Below, piece after piece: positions 1 through 8,873 of a DNA stretch of 64,000 bases. The position numbers and the translations under genes were made by a program. The stretch is from contig NZ_CP046509.1 of the NCBI RefSeq assembly GCF_009738185.1, positions 2,545,501 to 2,609,500 of the forward strand, written 5' to 3'. The notes under the pieces were generated by a model. It saw only the letters and a list, made by a program, of their open reading frames with translations. It was not told the DNA's origin and ran no database searches. Each line of letters opens with the position of its first letter. Position 1 is the stretch's first letter. This stretch comes from Erwinia sorbitola (GTDB taxonomy: Bacteria; Pseudomonadota; Gammaproteobacteria; Enterobacterales; Enterobacteriaceae).

Positions 1-1
1 A

Positions 2-733
2 TTCCCGTGCATCATTAAGCCGGTAATGAGCTCATCCGGCAAAGGACAGAGTTTTATTCGCGAAGCTTCACAGCTGGATGCCGCCTGGGAATATGCACAA
101 CAGGGTGGCCGTGCCGGTGCCGGTCGGGTGATCGTCGAAGGGGTGGTAAAATTTGATTTCGAAATCACTCTGCTGACCATCAGCGCTGTAGATGGTATTC
201 ATTTCTGTGCGCCTATCGGGCACCGTCAGGAAGATGGCGACTACCGGGAGTCATGGCAGCCGCAGCAGATGAGCGAGCTTGCCTTACAGCGTGCACAGGA
301 GATAGCTGAGAAGGTGGTGAGCGCCCTCGGCGGTCGCGGGCTGTTTGGCGTTGAGCTGTTTGTCTGCGGCGATGAGGTGGTATTTAGTGAAGTGTCGCCA
401 CGCCCTCACGACACCGGCATGGTAACGCTGATCTCACAGGATCTTTCTGAATTTGCGCTGCATGTGCGCGCTTTTCTCGGCATGCCTGTTGGCGGCATCC
501 GCCAGTATGGCCCGGCGGCATCAGCGGTGATCCTGCCGGAGCTGGAGAGCAGCAACGTGCAGTTTGCTAACCTTTCAGCGGCCGTTGGTGCAGGACTGCA
601 ACTACGTCTGTTCGGTAAGCCTGAGATCCAGGGTAAGCGCCGCCTTGGCGTGGCACTGGCTACGGGCAACAGCGTTGACGAGGCGGTAGAGCGAGCTATC
701 AGCGCCGCAGCCAGCGTTAAAGTCAGCGGCTGA
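2..733 (+). CDS. purT: Formate-dependent phosphoribosylglycinamide formyltransferase, 3' part
   Basis: PurT makes formyl-GAR from GAR, formate and ATP, the folate-independent route for the third step of purine synthesis. The reading frame is open from the window edge, so the N-terminal part lies outside. About 243 residues are present, including most of the ATP-grasp domain. [12 protein letters not shown] loop starts near residue 6, followed by [15 protein letters not shown], the acidic [16 protein letters not shown] metal/nucleotide segment and the C-terminal FGKPEI region. The match to E. coli PurT is almost continuous. The first in-frame ATG at position 26 is internal (Met in KPVMSSSG) and not the start. 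The stop is TGA at 731-733. The next gene, eda, is convergent 40 bp away. Confidence 0.96.
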   Translation, partial: FPCIIKPVMSSSGKGQSFIREASQLDAAWEYAQQGGRAGAGRVIVEGVVKFDFEITLLTISAVDGIHFCAPIGHRQEDGDYRESWQPQQMSELALQRAQEIAEKVVSALGGRGLFGVELFVCGDEVVFSEVSPRPHDTGMVTLISQDLSEFALHVRAFLGMPVGGIRQYGPAASAVILPELESSNVQFANLSAAVGAGLQLRLFGKPEIQGKRRLGVALATGNSVDEAVERAISAAASVKVSG

Positions 734-773
734 ACACGGTCGATCCGGGGCGGTGTCTGCCGCCCCTTGTCAT

Positions 774-1412
774 TTAGCGCGCCCCGGCCACCGCTTCCTG
801 CGCCAGGCGGGTAATACGGTCATAGTCCCCCGCTTCCAGCGCATCAGCGGGTACCAGCCACGAGCCGCCAATACACAGCACGCTTTTCAGCGCCAGGTAG
901 TCACGATAGTTGGCAGGTGAAATACCGCCGGTCGGGCAGAAACGCACCTGTGGGAATGGCCCGCCAATCGCCTGTAAGGCTTTGACACCGCCATTAGCTT
1001 CAGCCGGGAAAAATTTAAACTCACGCAAGCCGTAATCAAGACCGGTCATCAATTCTGACACGGTGCTGATACCGGGGATCAGCGGTACAGAACCATCCAC
1101 CGCCGCTCTCAGCAGAGGTTCAGTCAGGCCTGGGCTGATAATAAACTGCGCACCGGCATCGGTGACTTCTTTTAACTGCTGCGGATTCAGTACGGTGCCG
1201 GCACCGACAATCGCTTCAGGAACTTCTCTTACCATTGCTTTTAATGCATCCAGCGCACATGGCGTGCGTAGGGTCACTTCCAGCACGCGCACACCGCCTG
1301 CTACCAGCGCTTTGGCCATGGGTACGGCATGCTCCAGCTTATTCACCACGATAACCGGCACAACCGGGCCGGTTTTCAGAATCTGTTCAGCGCTTGTTTT
1401 CCAGTTACTCAT
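774..1412 (-). CDS. eda: 2-keto-3-deoxy-6-phosphogluconate / 2-keto-4-hydroxyglutarate aldolase
   Basis: Eda cleaves 2-keto-3-deoxy-6-phosphogluconate to pyruvate and glyceraldehyde 3-phosphate, the last step of the Entner-Doudoroff and hexuronate pathways. The 212-residue protein is a complete class I aldolase. It has VLEVTLRT (Glu of the active site), GAGTVLNP, the Schiff-base segment [12 protein letters not shown] and the phosphate-binding CPTGGIS. I place the start at the ATG at 1412, seven bases after an AGGAGA ribosome site. The TTG one codon upstream would add one residue but is less well placed. In E. coli edd lies between zwf and eda; here it is absent and eda has its own 498-bp upstream region. 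Without edd nearby, eda may mainly serve uronate breakdown, which is inference. Confidence 0.96.
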   Translation of the reverse strand: MSNWKTSAEQILKTGPVVPVIVVNKLEHAVPMAKALVAGGVRVLEVTLRTPCALDALKAMVREVPEAIVGAGTVLNPQQLKEVTDAGAQFIISPGLTEPLLRAAVDGSVPLIPGISTVSELMTGLDYGLREFKFFPAEANGGVKALQAIGGPFPQVRFCPTGGISPANYRDYLALKSVLCIGGSWLVPADALEAGDYDRITRLAQEAVAGAR

Positions 1413-1910
1413 CAACGACGTTCTCCTGTCTGGCCTGCCTTCCGTCCTGGTGGAGCGTAGCAGGCAATAGTGACGCCCACGGCGTCAGGAAGTGATTGCG
1501 CGTTCTACCATACAGGAGAATTGCTGCGAGCGTCTATGCGATCATGATGTTTTTTAAAATGCAGGTTCATTTTTTATGAAGCCATATTTTGGGGGTGAAA
1601 AAGCTCTGACTACTGAGGCCGGAAACGCTTGCCAGCGTCATCATGTAGTTAACGGATTATCACGCTATAAAAAGGATTACATCCGAAGGATCAGGCAAAC
1701 AGCCTGCAATGGCGGCGGGTGATATTTTATCTGACGTTAGCGGCGAATGTCCTGCAACACTCGCCGCTACTGTTAAAACGAACGGTACGGGATGCCGTTT
1801 CAAGTACCTCGCCAAAACCTGCCAAAATATGGTGCGGGTTTATTAGCGCTGATTTAGCAGAGAGCTATCAGCGCTAATGCGGGCTTATTTTTTCCGGCAG
1901 TTTAGTTTAC
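1413..1910. other. Non-coding interval between zwf and eda where edd would be expected
   Basis: This 498-bp stretch separates zwf from eda, both on the minus strand. I see no open frame of convincing length and nothing that reads as a remnant of edd. It must hold the eda promoter and leader, because the hairpin at 1843-1877 lies between the zwf stop and eda. A TTCAT-N5-ATGAA inverted repeat sits at 1566-1580, about 155 bp upstream of the eda start. It does not match the KdgR or HexR consensus as I know them. Confidence 0.6.
1843..1877. terminator. Hairpin downstream of zwf
   Basis: TTAGCGCTGAT (1843-1853) and ATCAGCGCTAA (1867-1877) form a perfect 11-bp stem with a 13-base loop, 33 bp beyond the zwf stop. 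A T-rich run follows on the plus side (around 1886-1892) but no clean T-tract follows in the zwf direction. It could be a weak terminator or an mRNA-stabilising 3' end. Function is inferred from position only. Confidence 0.45.
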
Positions 1911-3386
1911 TTATTCAAACTCATTCCACGAGCGGCCATCGCGGGTGATCATCGCAACAGAGGCCACCGGCCCCCAGGTGCCTGCCTGATAAGGCTTAGG
2001 TGGTTCATTATCCGCTGACCATGCCTCCATGATGGAGTCAACCCACTTCCAGGCCTCTTCCACTTCATCACGACGCACAAACAGCGCCTGAATACCACGC
2101 ATGGTTTCCAGCAGCAGGCGCTCATAAGCATCAGCCAGATGCGACTGGTTGAAGGTTTCTGAGAAGCTCAGATCCAGCTTAGTGGTTTGCAGATTATGTT
2201 TGTGATCCAGCCCCGGCACTTTGTTCAGGATCTGAATATCCATGCCTTCATCTGGTTGCAGACGAATGGTCAGTTTGTTCTGCGGCAGTTCCTGCCAGGT
2301 CTCTTTAAACAGGTTCAGCGCCGGATTTTTGAAATAGACCACGACTTCTGAACACTTGGTTGGCAGACGTTTACCGGTACGCAGGTAGAACGGAACACCC
2401 GCCCAGCGCCAGTCGTCGATATCAACCCGAATAGAGACGAAGCTTTCCGTAGTGCTCGACTTGTTTGCCCCCTCCTCTTCCAGATAGCCAGGAACTTTCT
2501 TACCCTGAACAAATCCGGCAGTGTACTGACCGCGCACGGTTTTTTCCCGCACGTTGGTATGGTCGATACGGCGCAGCGAACGCAGCACTTTCACTTTTTC
2601 GTCGCGGATGCGGTCAGCAGAGAGATCTGCCGGCGGTGACATGGCAACCATCGTCAGCACCTGCAACAGGTGGTTCTGGATCATATCCCGCATCTGGCCC
2701 GCTTTATCGAAGTAGCCCCAGCGCCCTTCGATACCCACTTCTTCTGCCACGGTGATCTGCACGTGGTCGATGGTGCGGTTATCCCAGTTAGAGGCAAACA
2801 GCGAGTTAGCAAAACGCAGTGCCAGCAGGTTAAGCACCGTCTCTTTACCAAGATAGTGGTCAATGCGGAATACCTGATTTTCTTCGAAGTATTCACCCAC
2901 CTGGTCGTTGATCTCTTGTGAGGTTGCCAGAGACGTGCCCAGCGGTTTTTCCATCACCACGCGCGCAGGCTTGGCGTTGAGCTTCGCCTGGCCCAGTCCC
3001 TTACAGATGGCACCAAAGGTGCTTGGCGGCATGGCAAAATAGTTAATCGTTACGCGTTTTTTCTGGTCGAGCATTTTACCCAGACGAGGGAAATGGCTGC
3101 TGTCAGTCACGTCCAGGTTGCAGAAATCGAGGCGACTGCTGAGTTTATCCCACAGCGTTTCGTCGATTTTCTCCTTCATAAAGGTTTCCAGCGCCTCACG
3201 CACCACTTTGGTATAGGCAGCCTTATCCCATTCCGCACGGCCAACGCCGATAATGCGCGAATCTTCATGGATTTGACCGGCTTTTTCCAGCTGATACAGT
3301 GAGGGCAACAGTTTCCGGCGTGCAAGATCGCCTTTGGCACCGAAAATTACCAGATCGCATGCCTGGGCTGTTTGTGTAACCGCCAT
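1911..3386 (-). CDS. zwf: Glucose-6-phosphate 1-dehydrogenase
   Basis: Zwf oxidises glucose 6-phosphate to 6-phosphogluconolactone with NADP, opening the oxidative pentose phosphate pathway. The 491-residue length equals that of E. coli Zwf and the sequence is nearly colinear. The nucleotide-binding loop FGAKGDLA is at residues 15-22 and the substrate/catalytic signature RIDHYLGKE at 174-182. The start ATG is preceded by GAGGAGAA at good spacing. The gene diverges from hexR across 386 bp that contain two HexR-type palindromes, so repression by HexR is likely. Confidence 0.98.
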   Translation of the reverse strand: MAVTQTAQACDLVIFGAKGDLARRKLLPSLYQLEKAGQIHEDSRIIGVGRAEWDKAAYTKVVREALETFMKEKIDETLWDKLSSRLDFCNLDVTDSSHFPRLGKMLDQKKRVTINYFAMPPSTFGAICKGLGQAKLNAKPARVVMEKPLGTSLATSQEINDQVGEYFEENQVFRIDHYLGKETVLNLLALRFANSLFASNWDNRTIDHVQITVAEEVGIEGRWGYFDKAGQMRDMIQNHLLQVLTMVAMSPPADLSADRIRDEKVKVLRSLRRIDHTNVREKTVRGQYTAGFVQGKKVPGYLEEEGANKSSTTESFVSIRVDIDDWRWAGVPFYLRTGKRLPTKCSEVVVYFKNPALNLFKETWQELPQNKLTIRLQPDEGMDIQILNKVPGLDHKHNLQTTKLDLSFSETFNQSHLADAYERLLLETMRGIQALFVRRDEVEEAWKWVDSIMEAWSADNEPPKPYQAGTWGPVASVAMITRDGRSWNEFE

Positions 3387-3449
3387 TTCATTCTCCTCGT
3401 TGCAGGATTAGCCTGTCCCTGAAATTCCGTAGTCGGACAGACTCTTATT

Positions 3450-3464
3450 GTAATTTTGTTTCAA
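3450..3464. promoter_or_regulatory. Putative HexR operator upstream of zwf
   Basis: TGTAATTTTGTTTCA differs at few positions from the HexR palindrome (TGTAAT-N3-ATTACA type) known from gammaproteobacteria. It lies 64 bp upstream of the zwf start. Its first half is perfect and the second half is degenerate. Confidence 0.5.
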
Positions 3465-3699
3465 TACAATGTACTGCTTTTGCCTGCTCCTCGTAAACCA
3501 GGGGAAGCGACTGCGGCACAATGTATTCAATCAATGGCTAATTTAGTGGCAACCTTCATCGCATCGCCACCAGATAGTGCGTAATTTTTCATCATTTTTG
3601 CTGCTATTCTTACCATAATGAAAATCAGACACAGCTCAAACTCTGACAAAAAATGTAAAGTAATGTCGTCATGCTACTGCCACCAGGGCTGTAGCGCAT

Positions 3700-3714
3700 T
3701 GTATATTCTCTACA
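3700..3714. promoter_or_regulatory. Putative HexR operator upstream of hexR
   Basis: TGTATATTCTCTACA has the exact TGTA-N7-TACA spacing of the HexR consensus, extended to TTGTA and TACAA on both sides. It lies 59 bp upstream of the hexR start and would fit autoregulation. Confidence 0.5.
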
Positions 3715-3772
3715 AAATGACATCGATTTCTCCTTTGATTGAAATCGTCAGAATGTATTAACGGGTAACCTA

Positions 3773-4648
3773 ATGAATATGCTGGAAAAAATTCAATCTC
3801 AGTTGGAAATTCTGAGCAAATCAGAGCGTAAAGTTGCCGACGTCATCCTCGATTCCCCTACCGTCGCCATGCACTCCAGTATTGCCCTGCTGGCCCGCGC
3901 CGCTGGCGTCAGCGAACCAACGGTTAATCGCTTTTGTCACCGGCTAAAAACAAAGGGTTTTCCTGATTTCAAACTGCAACTGGCACAGAGTCTTGCCAAC
4001 GGTACGCCTTACGTCAGCCGCAACATTGAGCATGACGATACCGTCGAGTCGTATTCAGGGAAAATTTTCGAGTCGGCGATGGCCGGGCTTGACCGGGTTA
4101 AACAGAGCCTGGATATCAACGCCGTTAATCGTGCTGTCGACCTGCTGACTCAGTCCAAAAAAATCGCTTTCTTTGGTCTGGGTGCGTCAGCGGCGGTAGC
4201 ACACGATGCAATGAATAAATTTTTTCGCTTCAATGTGCCGGTGATCTATTCCGATGATATTGTGATGCAGCGTATGAGCTGCATGAATAGCGGTGAAGGC
4301 GATGTGATGGTGCTTATATCACATACTGGCCGCACCAAAAATATGGTCGAACTGGCGATGATGGCCCGGGAAAATGATGCGACGGTGCTGGCAATCACCT
4401 CCCCCGGATCGCCTCTGGCGCGCGAGGCCACACTGGCCCTGACGCTGGACGTTCCTGAAGATACCGATATCTATATGCCAATGGTTTCCCGCCTGGCGCA
4501 GCTGACGCTGATTGATGTACTCGCCACCGGTTTTACCCTGCGTCGCGGGCCGAAATTTCGCGACAATCTTAAGCGTGTCAAAGAGGCTCTGAAAGAGTCC
4601 CGGTTTGATAAAAGCCTTCCGGTTTCTGCCCTGACTGGTCAGGAATAG
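3773..4648 (+). CDS. hexR: RpiR-family transcriptional repressor HexR
   Basis: HexR represses central carbon genes such as zwf, eda and gapA, and is released by 2-keto-3-deoxy-6-phosphogluconate. The 291-residue protein has an N-terminal RpiR helix-turn-helix (residues about 1-75, with VSEPTVNRFC as recognition helix region) and a SIS sugar-phosphate domain (about 125-260). The SIS domain shows AFFGLGASAAVAHD and the serine-rich LISHTGRTKN loop. It is close to E. coli HexR throughout. It diverges from zwf and is followed by pykA in the same direction, as in E. coli. The KDPG effector is made only if edd exists elsewhere in the genome. Confidence 0.95.
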   Translation: MNMLEKIQSQLEILSKSERKVADVILDSPTVAMHSSIALLARAAGVSEPTVNRFCHRLKTKGFPDFKLQLAQSLANGTPYVSRNIEHDDTVESYSGKIFESAMAGLDRVKQSLDINAVNRAVDLLTQSKKIAFFGLGASAAVAHDAMNKFFRFNVPVIYSDDIVMQRMSCMNSGEGDVMVLISHTGRTKNMVELAMMARENDATVLAITSPGSPLAREATLALTLDVPEDTDIYMPMVSRLAQLTLIDVLATGFTLRRGPKFRDNLKRVKEALKESRFDKSLPVSALTGQE

Positions 4649-4770
4649 TTATTTTTAACAGGTCATAGCGGTTTGGGTCGAATTCATCCGCCCCATATCA
4701 TATAAATAGAGATACAGCCTAAGTAGTGCTTGCTCCTGCAACACCACTCTCAAAGACAACGGAGTTATAC

Positions 4771-6213
4771 ATGTCAAGACGTCTCAGAAGAACCAAGATT
4801 GTAACTACACTGGGGCCCGCCACCGATCGCGATAATAACCTTGAAAAAGTCATCGCAGCTGGCGCCAATGTCGTTCGTCTGAACTTCTCACATGGCACAC
4901 CAGAAGATCACCAGATGCGCGCCGACAAAGTACGTGAAATTGCCGCCAGGCTGGGCCGGCATGTGGCGATTCTGGGTGACCTTCAGGGGCCAAAAATCCG
5001 CGTCTCGACCTTCAAAGAAGGCAAGGTATTCCTCAATATTGGCGAACGTTTCCTGCTGGACGCCAGCCTGGGTAAAGGCGAAGGCGACCGCGAAAAAGTG
5101 GGCATCGACTATAAGGGGCTGCCTGCGGATGTGGTGCCGGGCGATATCCTGCTGCTGGATGATGGCCGTGTGCAGCTGAAAGTGCTGGAAGTACAGGGGA
5201 TGAAAGTCTTCACCGAAGTCACGGTCGGTGGCCCGCTGTCGAACAATAAAGGCATTAACAAGCTGGGTGGCGGCCTGTCCGCAGAAGCACTGACCGAAAA
5301 AGATAAAGCCGATATCCTGACCGCTGCCAAAATTGGTGTGGACTATCTGGCGGTCTCGTTCCCTCGCTGTGGTGAAGACCTGAACTATGCGCGCCGTCTG
5401 GCACGGGAAGCAGGCTGTGACGCTAAAATTGTCTCTAAGGTAGAGCGTGCTGAAGCCGTAGCCAGCCAGGAAGCAATGGATGATATCATCCTCGCCTCTG
5501 ATGTGGTGATGGTGGCAAGGGGCGACCTGGGTGTTGAAATTGGCGATCCGGAACTGGTCGGCATTCAGAAAGCCCTGATTCGTCGCGCACGCCAGTTAAA
5601 CCGTTCGGTAATCACCGCGACCCAGATGATGGAGTCGATGATCACTAATCCAATGCCAACCCGCGCAGAGGTGATGGACGTTGCGAATGCGGTACTCGAC
5701 GGCACCGATGCTGTGATGCTCTCAGCAGAAACGGCGGCAGGTCAGTACCCGGCGGAAACGGTATCAGCGATGGCGAAGGTCTGCCTGGGTGCTGAAAAGA
5801 TCCCGAGCATTAACGTCTCCAAACACCGCCTTGATGTGCAGTTCGATAATATCGAAGAAGCCATTGCCATGTCAGCCATGTACGCGGCAAACCATTTGCA
5901 GGGCGTGACAGCGATTATTACCATGACTGAGTCTGGCCGCACCGCGCTGATGACTTCACGTATCACCTCAGGCCTGCCGATTTTCGCCATGTCCCGTCAT
6001 GAACGTACGCTGAATCTCACCGCGCTGTACCGTGGCGTCACCCCGGTGCTGTTCGACAGCAATAACGATGGTGTCGCCGCTGCGCACGATGCTATCAACC
6101 TGCTGCGTGAGAAAGGCTTCCTGATGTCAGGCGACCTGGTTATCGTCACCCAGGGCGATGTGATGAGCACCACCGGCACCACCAATACCAGCCGTGTACT
6201 GCGCGTTGAGTAA
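4771..6213 (+). CDS. pykA: Pyruvate kinase II
   Basis: PykA converts phosphoenolpyruvate and ADP to pyruvate and ATP; the type II enzyme is AMP-activated. I choose the ATG at 4771 (after GGAG), giving 480 residues that start [19 protein letters not shown] like the E. coli enzyme. An upstream in-frame start at 4726 would add 15 residues that match nothing. Visible signatures are [10 protein letters not shown], the [10 protein letters not shown] loop, the KVERAEA lysine segment, the [12 protein letters not shown] metal-binding motif and [10 protein letters not shown]. It lies 122 bp after hexR and is followed by a strong hairpin. Confidence 0.97.
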   Translation: MSRRLRRTKIVTTLGPATDRDNNLEKVIAAGANVVRLNFSHGTPEDHQMRADKVREIAARLGRHVAILGDLQGPKIRVSTFKEGKVFLNIGERFLLDASLGKGEGDREKVGIDYKGLPADVVPGDILLLDDGRVQLKVLEVQGMKVFTEVTVGGPLSNNKGINKLGGGLSAEALTEKDKADILTAAKIGVDYLAVSFPRCGEDLNYARRLAREAGCDAKIVSKVERAEAVASQEAMDDIILASDVVMVARGDLGVEIGDPELVGIQKALIRRARQLNRSVITATQMMESMITNPMPTRAEVMDVANAVLDGTDAVMLSAETAAGQYPAETVSAMAKVCLGAEKIPSINVSKHRLDVQFDNIEEAIAMSAMYAANHLQGVTAIITMTESGRTALMTSRITSGLPIFAMSRHERTLNLTALYRGVTPVLFDSNNDGVAAAHDAINLLREKGFLMSGDLVIVTQGDVMSTTGTTNTSRVLRVE

Positions 6214-6226
6214 TACCGTGTAAACG

Positions 6227-6252
6227 ATATTGGGCCGTAAACGGCCCAATAT
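6227..6252 (+). terminator. Hairpin after pykA
   Basis: ATATTGGGCCG and CGGCCCAATAT form a perfect 11-bp stem with a four-base loop, starting 13 bp after the pykA stop. The T-run after it is short (TTT), so termination is likely but not certain. Confidence 0.65.
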
Positions 6253-6492
6253 TTCACCAGAATCTCTCATCCTGCTCCAATCCCTTCGACTTACCGACTG
6301 CCCGATTCCATCTGTACACTTCTGACATCTCTCATACTGAACTATTTTATTTAGCGGAATGTTAGCCTCAGGTTAAACAACACTCTGCAAAATCACATTA
6401 ATGCAGTGTTTTCCGGTCAAAATGCGATATGTTAGCGCGGCGATCTAAGCAGAGATGCATCCTGAATTAAATCACCCCTGGAGGGAGCCAGA

Positions 6493-7719
6493 ATGGCGTC
6501 ATTTGTACCCGTGTCGAGCCTCACCCGCCGACACCTGATTTTTCCGTTATCGCTCGTCCTTTTCGAATTCGCCACTTATATTGCTCATGACATGATCCAG
6601 CCCGGGATGCTGCTGGTCACTCAGGAGTTTCACGTCGGCCCGGAGTGGGTATCCGCCTCACTGACCGCCTACCTGGTTGGCGGCATTGTATTGCAGTGGC
6701 TGCTTGGCCCGCTGTCAGACAAGCTCGGTCGCCGCCCGGTGATGCTCTCAGGAGTCGCCTTCTTTATGGTGACCTGCTTTGCCACTCACTGGGTGCAGAG
6801 CATTGAGCAATTTATTCTGCTGCGTTTTTTACAGGGTATCAGCCTCTGCTTTATTGGTGCGGTAGGCTATGCCGCCATTCAGGAAGCATTTGATGAAGCA
6901 TTAAGCGTGCGTCTGATGGCGCTGATGGCAAACGTTGCACTGCTGGCACCGCTGGCAGGCCCGCTGGCCGGTGCGGCATTTCTGGAGATTGGCGAGTGGC
7001 GTACCATGTTCTGGCTATTTGGCGGCGTCACGGCCCTCGCTCTGCTGGGCCTGTGGCGCACCATGCCGGAAACATCCGGCGACAGGGAGATGTCGCTATC
7101 ACTCCCTTCACTGGGCAGAGGCTATCTCTCGTTGCTGAAAGACCGTCAGGTAATGAGCGGCTCACTGGCTATTGGCCTGGTCAGCATCCCCTGTCTGGCC
7201 TGGGTGGCGCTCTCACCGGTAATCCTGATCCATGACGAAGGATTGACGCGTCTCGACTACGCGCTGTTGCAGCTTCCCGTCTTCGTCGCCATGATTGCCG
7301 GAAACCTGACACTGAGCAGGCTGGCATCTCGCGTCCCCATCGATCGCCCGCTACGGCTGGGTGCCTGGCCGATCCTGCTGGGCCTGGGGATCGCCGCACT
7401 GGCCTGTATTATCGATAAGCACAGCTATTTGTGGCTGACAGCGGGTCTGAGTCTGTATGGCTTTGGCACCGGGCTGGTCAACGCCGGGCTGTATCGTTTG
7501 ACGTTATTTTCCAGCCAGTCAGGCAAGGGCAGCGTGGCCGCTATGCTCGGCATGGTGAGTATTCTGGTATTTGCCCTGGGAATTGAGCTGGCGAAGTTTG
7601 CCTATTTCAGTGACGGAGCGCGCGCTTTTAGTCTGGTTAACCTGGCCTGTGGCCTGGTGTGGTTCGTGCTGGTACGCGCTTTTCTGCGGGAGTGGAAACG
7701 CCGTTCATCGCTAAACTAA
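6493..7719 (+). CDS. MdfA/MdtM-like multidrug efflux transporter (MFS)
   Basis: This is a 408-residue major facilitator of the drug:H+ antiporter family with 12 membrane segments. It resembles E. coli MdfA along its length. The first helix carries an acidic residue in LFEFATYIAHDMIQPGML, matching the membrane-embedded Glu of MdfA. Motif A is GPLSDKLGRRPVML (about residues 71-84), and LRFLQGISLCFIGAVGY follows in helix 4. The start is supported by GGAGGGA eight bases before ATG. In E. coli pykA and lpxM are neighbours; here this gene sits between them, convergent with lpxM. I cannot tell mdfA from mdtM orthology by eye, so I give no symbol. Substrates are inferred to be cationic or neutral drugs. 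Confidence 0.88.
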   Translation: MASFVPVSSLTRRHLIFPLSLVLFEFATYIAHDMIQPGMLLVTQEFHVGPEWVSASLTAYLVGGIVLQWLLGPLSDKLGRRPVMLSGVAFFMVTCFATHWVQSIEQFILLRFLQGISLCFIGAVGYAAIQEAFDEALSVRLMALMANVALLAPLAGPLAGAAFLEIGEWRTMFWLFGGVTALALLGLWRTMPETSGDREMSLSLPSLGRGYLSLLKDRQVMSGSLAIGLVSIPCLAWVALSPVILIHDEGLTRLDYALLQLPVFVAMIAGNLTLSRLASRVPIDRPLRLGAWPILLGLGIAALACIIDKHSYLWLTAGLSLYGFGTGLVNAGLYRLTLFSSQSGKGSVAAMLGMVSILVFALGIELAKFAYFSDGARAFSLVNLACGLVWFVLVRAFLREWKRRSSLN

Positions 7720-7728
7720 ATTGAAAGC

Positions 7729-7757
7729 CAGGGGCAACCAATAATGTGTTGCCCCTG
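7729..7757. terminator. Bidirectional hairpin between convergent genes
   Basis: CAGGGGCAAC and GTTGCCCCTG form a perfect 10-bp stem around a 9-base loop in the 44-bp gap between the MFS gene and lpxM. Position and symmetry suit a shared terminator, though there is no long T-tract on either side. Confidence 0.65.
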
Positions 7758-7763
7758 CACGTG

Positions 7764-8738
7764 TTACTTTTTCTTCGGATAGAGTTCCTGACGATCGTAA
7801 GGCTCTTTTTCACCCGGTTTACGCGTTTTCAGCAGCTTGAGTATCCAGGTATACTGCTCAGGATGAGGACGGACAAAATCTTCCACTTCTTTGTTCAGAC
7901 GGCGCGCCTGCGATACGTCATCGGAATCCGGCAGGTCATCCATTGGCGGCCGCAGATAAATATCCAGACTGTGAGTTTTGCTGTCATACACCGGGAACAA
8001 CGGCACGACTTTGGCCCGGCAGACTTTCATCATCCGGCCAACAGCAGGTAACGTGGCTTTGTAAGTGTCAAAGAATTCGACAAATTCACTCTGCTCCGCA
8101 CCGTGATCCTGATCCGGCAGATAATAACCCCAGTAACCCTGACGAATAGACATGATAAACGGCTTAATGCCGTCGTTACGCGCATGCATTCGCCCCCCGA
8201 AACGGCGCCGAACCCGATTCCAGACATAGTCCATCACCGGATTGCTCTGGTTATGGAACATCGCGGCCATCGGCTGGCCTTCAGATGCCAGCACCATCGC
8301 AGGCAGGTCAACTGCCCAGGCATGGGGTACGAGGAAAATAACGTTTTGCCCGTTACTTTGTAACTCATCGATGATCTCGCGTCCGTGCCAGCGAATACGC
8401 TTCTTTGCGCTCTCAGGACGCAGCGCCAGTTCGGCCATCATCGCCATCGACTGAGGAGCAACGGCAAACATCTCGTCAATGATCGCTTCGCGCTCGGTTT
8501 CGGATTTATCGGTCAGGCAATACAACAGGTTAATCTGCGCACGACGGCGCGCACTGCGGGCAAGTTTCCCTGCCGCACGGCCTAAAGCGCCCAGTAACGG
8601 ATCGCGCAGACGTGGGGATACCAGTGCCAGACTGGCAAACGCTCCCACACCCAGCCAGCTTCCCCAGTAGCGTGGCAATAAGAAACTCTTTTTGAAGGTA
8701 GGAATAAATTCAATATTACTTTTTTTTCTGTTTTCCAT
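7764..8738 (-). CDS. lpxM: Lipid A biosynthesis myristoyltransferase
   Basis: LpxM adds the last acyl chain (myristate) to the 3' position of lipid A at the inner membrane, completing hexa-acylated lipid A. The 324-residue protein matches E. coli LpxM throughout. An N-terminal amphipathic/membrane segment (about 24-42) is followed by the catalytic HX4D motif HAWAVD at 139-144. Further conserved blocks are MAAMFHNQ, RRRFGGRMHARNDGIKPF and YYLPDQDHG. It is followed by a shared hairpin and preceded by the mepM terminator, so it is probably transcribed alone. Confidence 0.96.
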   Translation of the reverse strand: MENRKKSNIEFIPTFKKSFLLPRYWGSWLGVGAFASLALVSPRLRDPLLGALGRAAGKLARSARRRAQINLLYCLTDKSETEREAIIDEMFAVAPQSMAMMAELALRPESAKKRIRWHGREIIDELQSNGQNVIFLVPHAWAVDLPAMVLASEGQPMAAMFHNQSNPVMDYVWNRVRRRFGGRMHARNDGIKPFIMSIRQGYWGYYLPDQDHGAEQSEFVEFFDTYKATLPAVGRMMKVCRAKVVPLFPVYDSKTHSLDIYLRPPMDDLPDSDDVSQARRLNKEVEDFVRPHPEQYTWILKLLKTRKPGEKEPYDRQELYPKKK

Positions 8739-8824
8739 GCACTGGCCTCGAACAATAACGGGCTTATGATAGTGCTGAAGAGCAATTTTGCAAAGTTATT
8801 GGCTCGAATGCTTCTGTTTACTCT

Positions 8825-8859
8825 AAAAAAAAGCCGATGGATCACCCATCGGCCTTTTT
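8825..8859 (-). terminator. Rho-independent terminator of mepM
   Basis: GCCGATGG (8833-8840) and CCATCGGC (8846-8853) form an 8-bp stem with a 5-base loop, 20 bp beyond the mepM stop. A run of A on the left gives a U-tract in the mepM transcript. A T-run on the right makes it potentially bidirectional. Confidence 0.8.
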
Positions 8860-8873
8860 ATGTGCAGCAATAA

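Larger units (their letters stand above)
3387..3772. promoter_or_regulatory. Divergent zwf-hexR control region
   Basis: This 386-bp interval lies between the divergent starts of zwf and hexR and must hold both promoters. It is AT-rich in the middle. Two TGTA-type palindromes, listed separately, are the only operators I can name. I see no convincing open frame inside. Confidence 0.7.

Noticed and set aside
1566..1580. TTCAT-N5-ATGAA palindrome upstream of eda as a KdgR site
   Set aside because: Arms are in the opposite sense to the KdgR consensus (TGAAA...TTTCA), so I do not call it.
8582..8845. 87-codon minus-strand frame over the lpxM start
   Set aside because: It overlaps the lpxM coding start out of frame and the mepM terminator; no family likeness.
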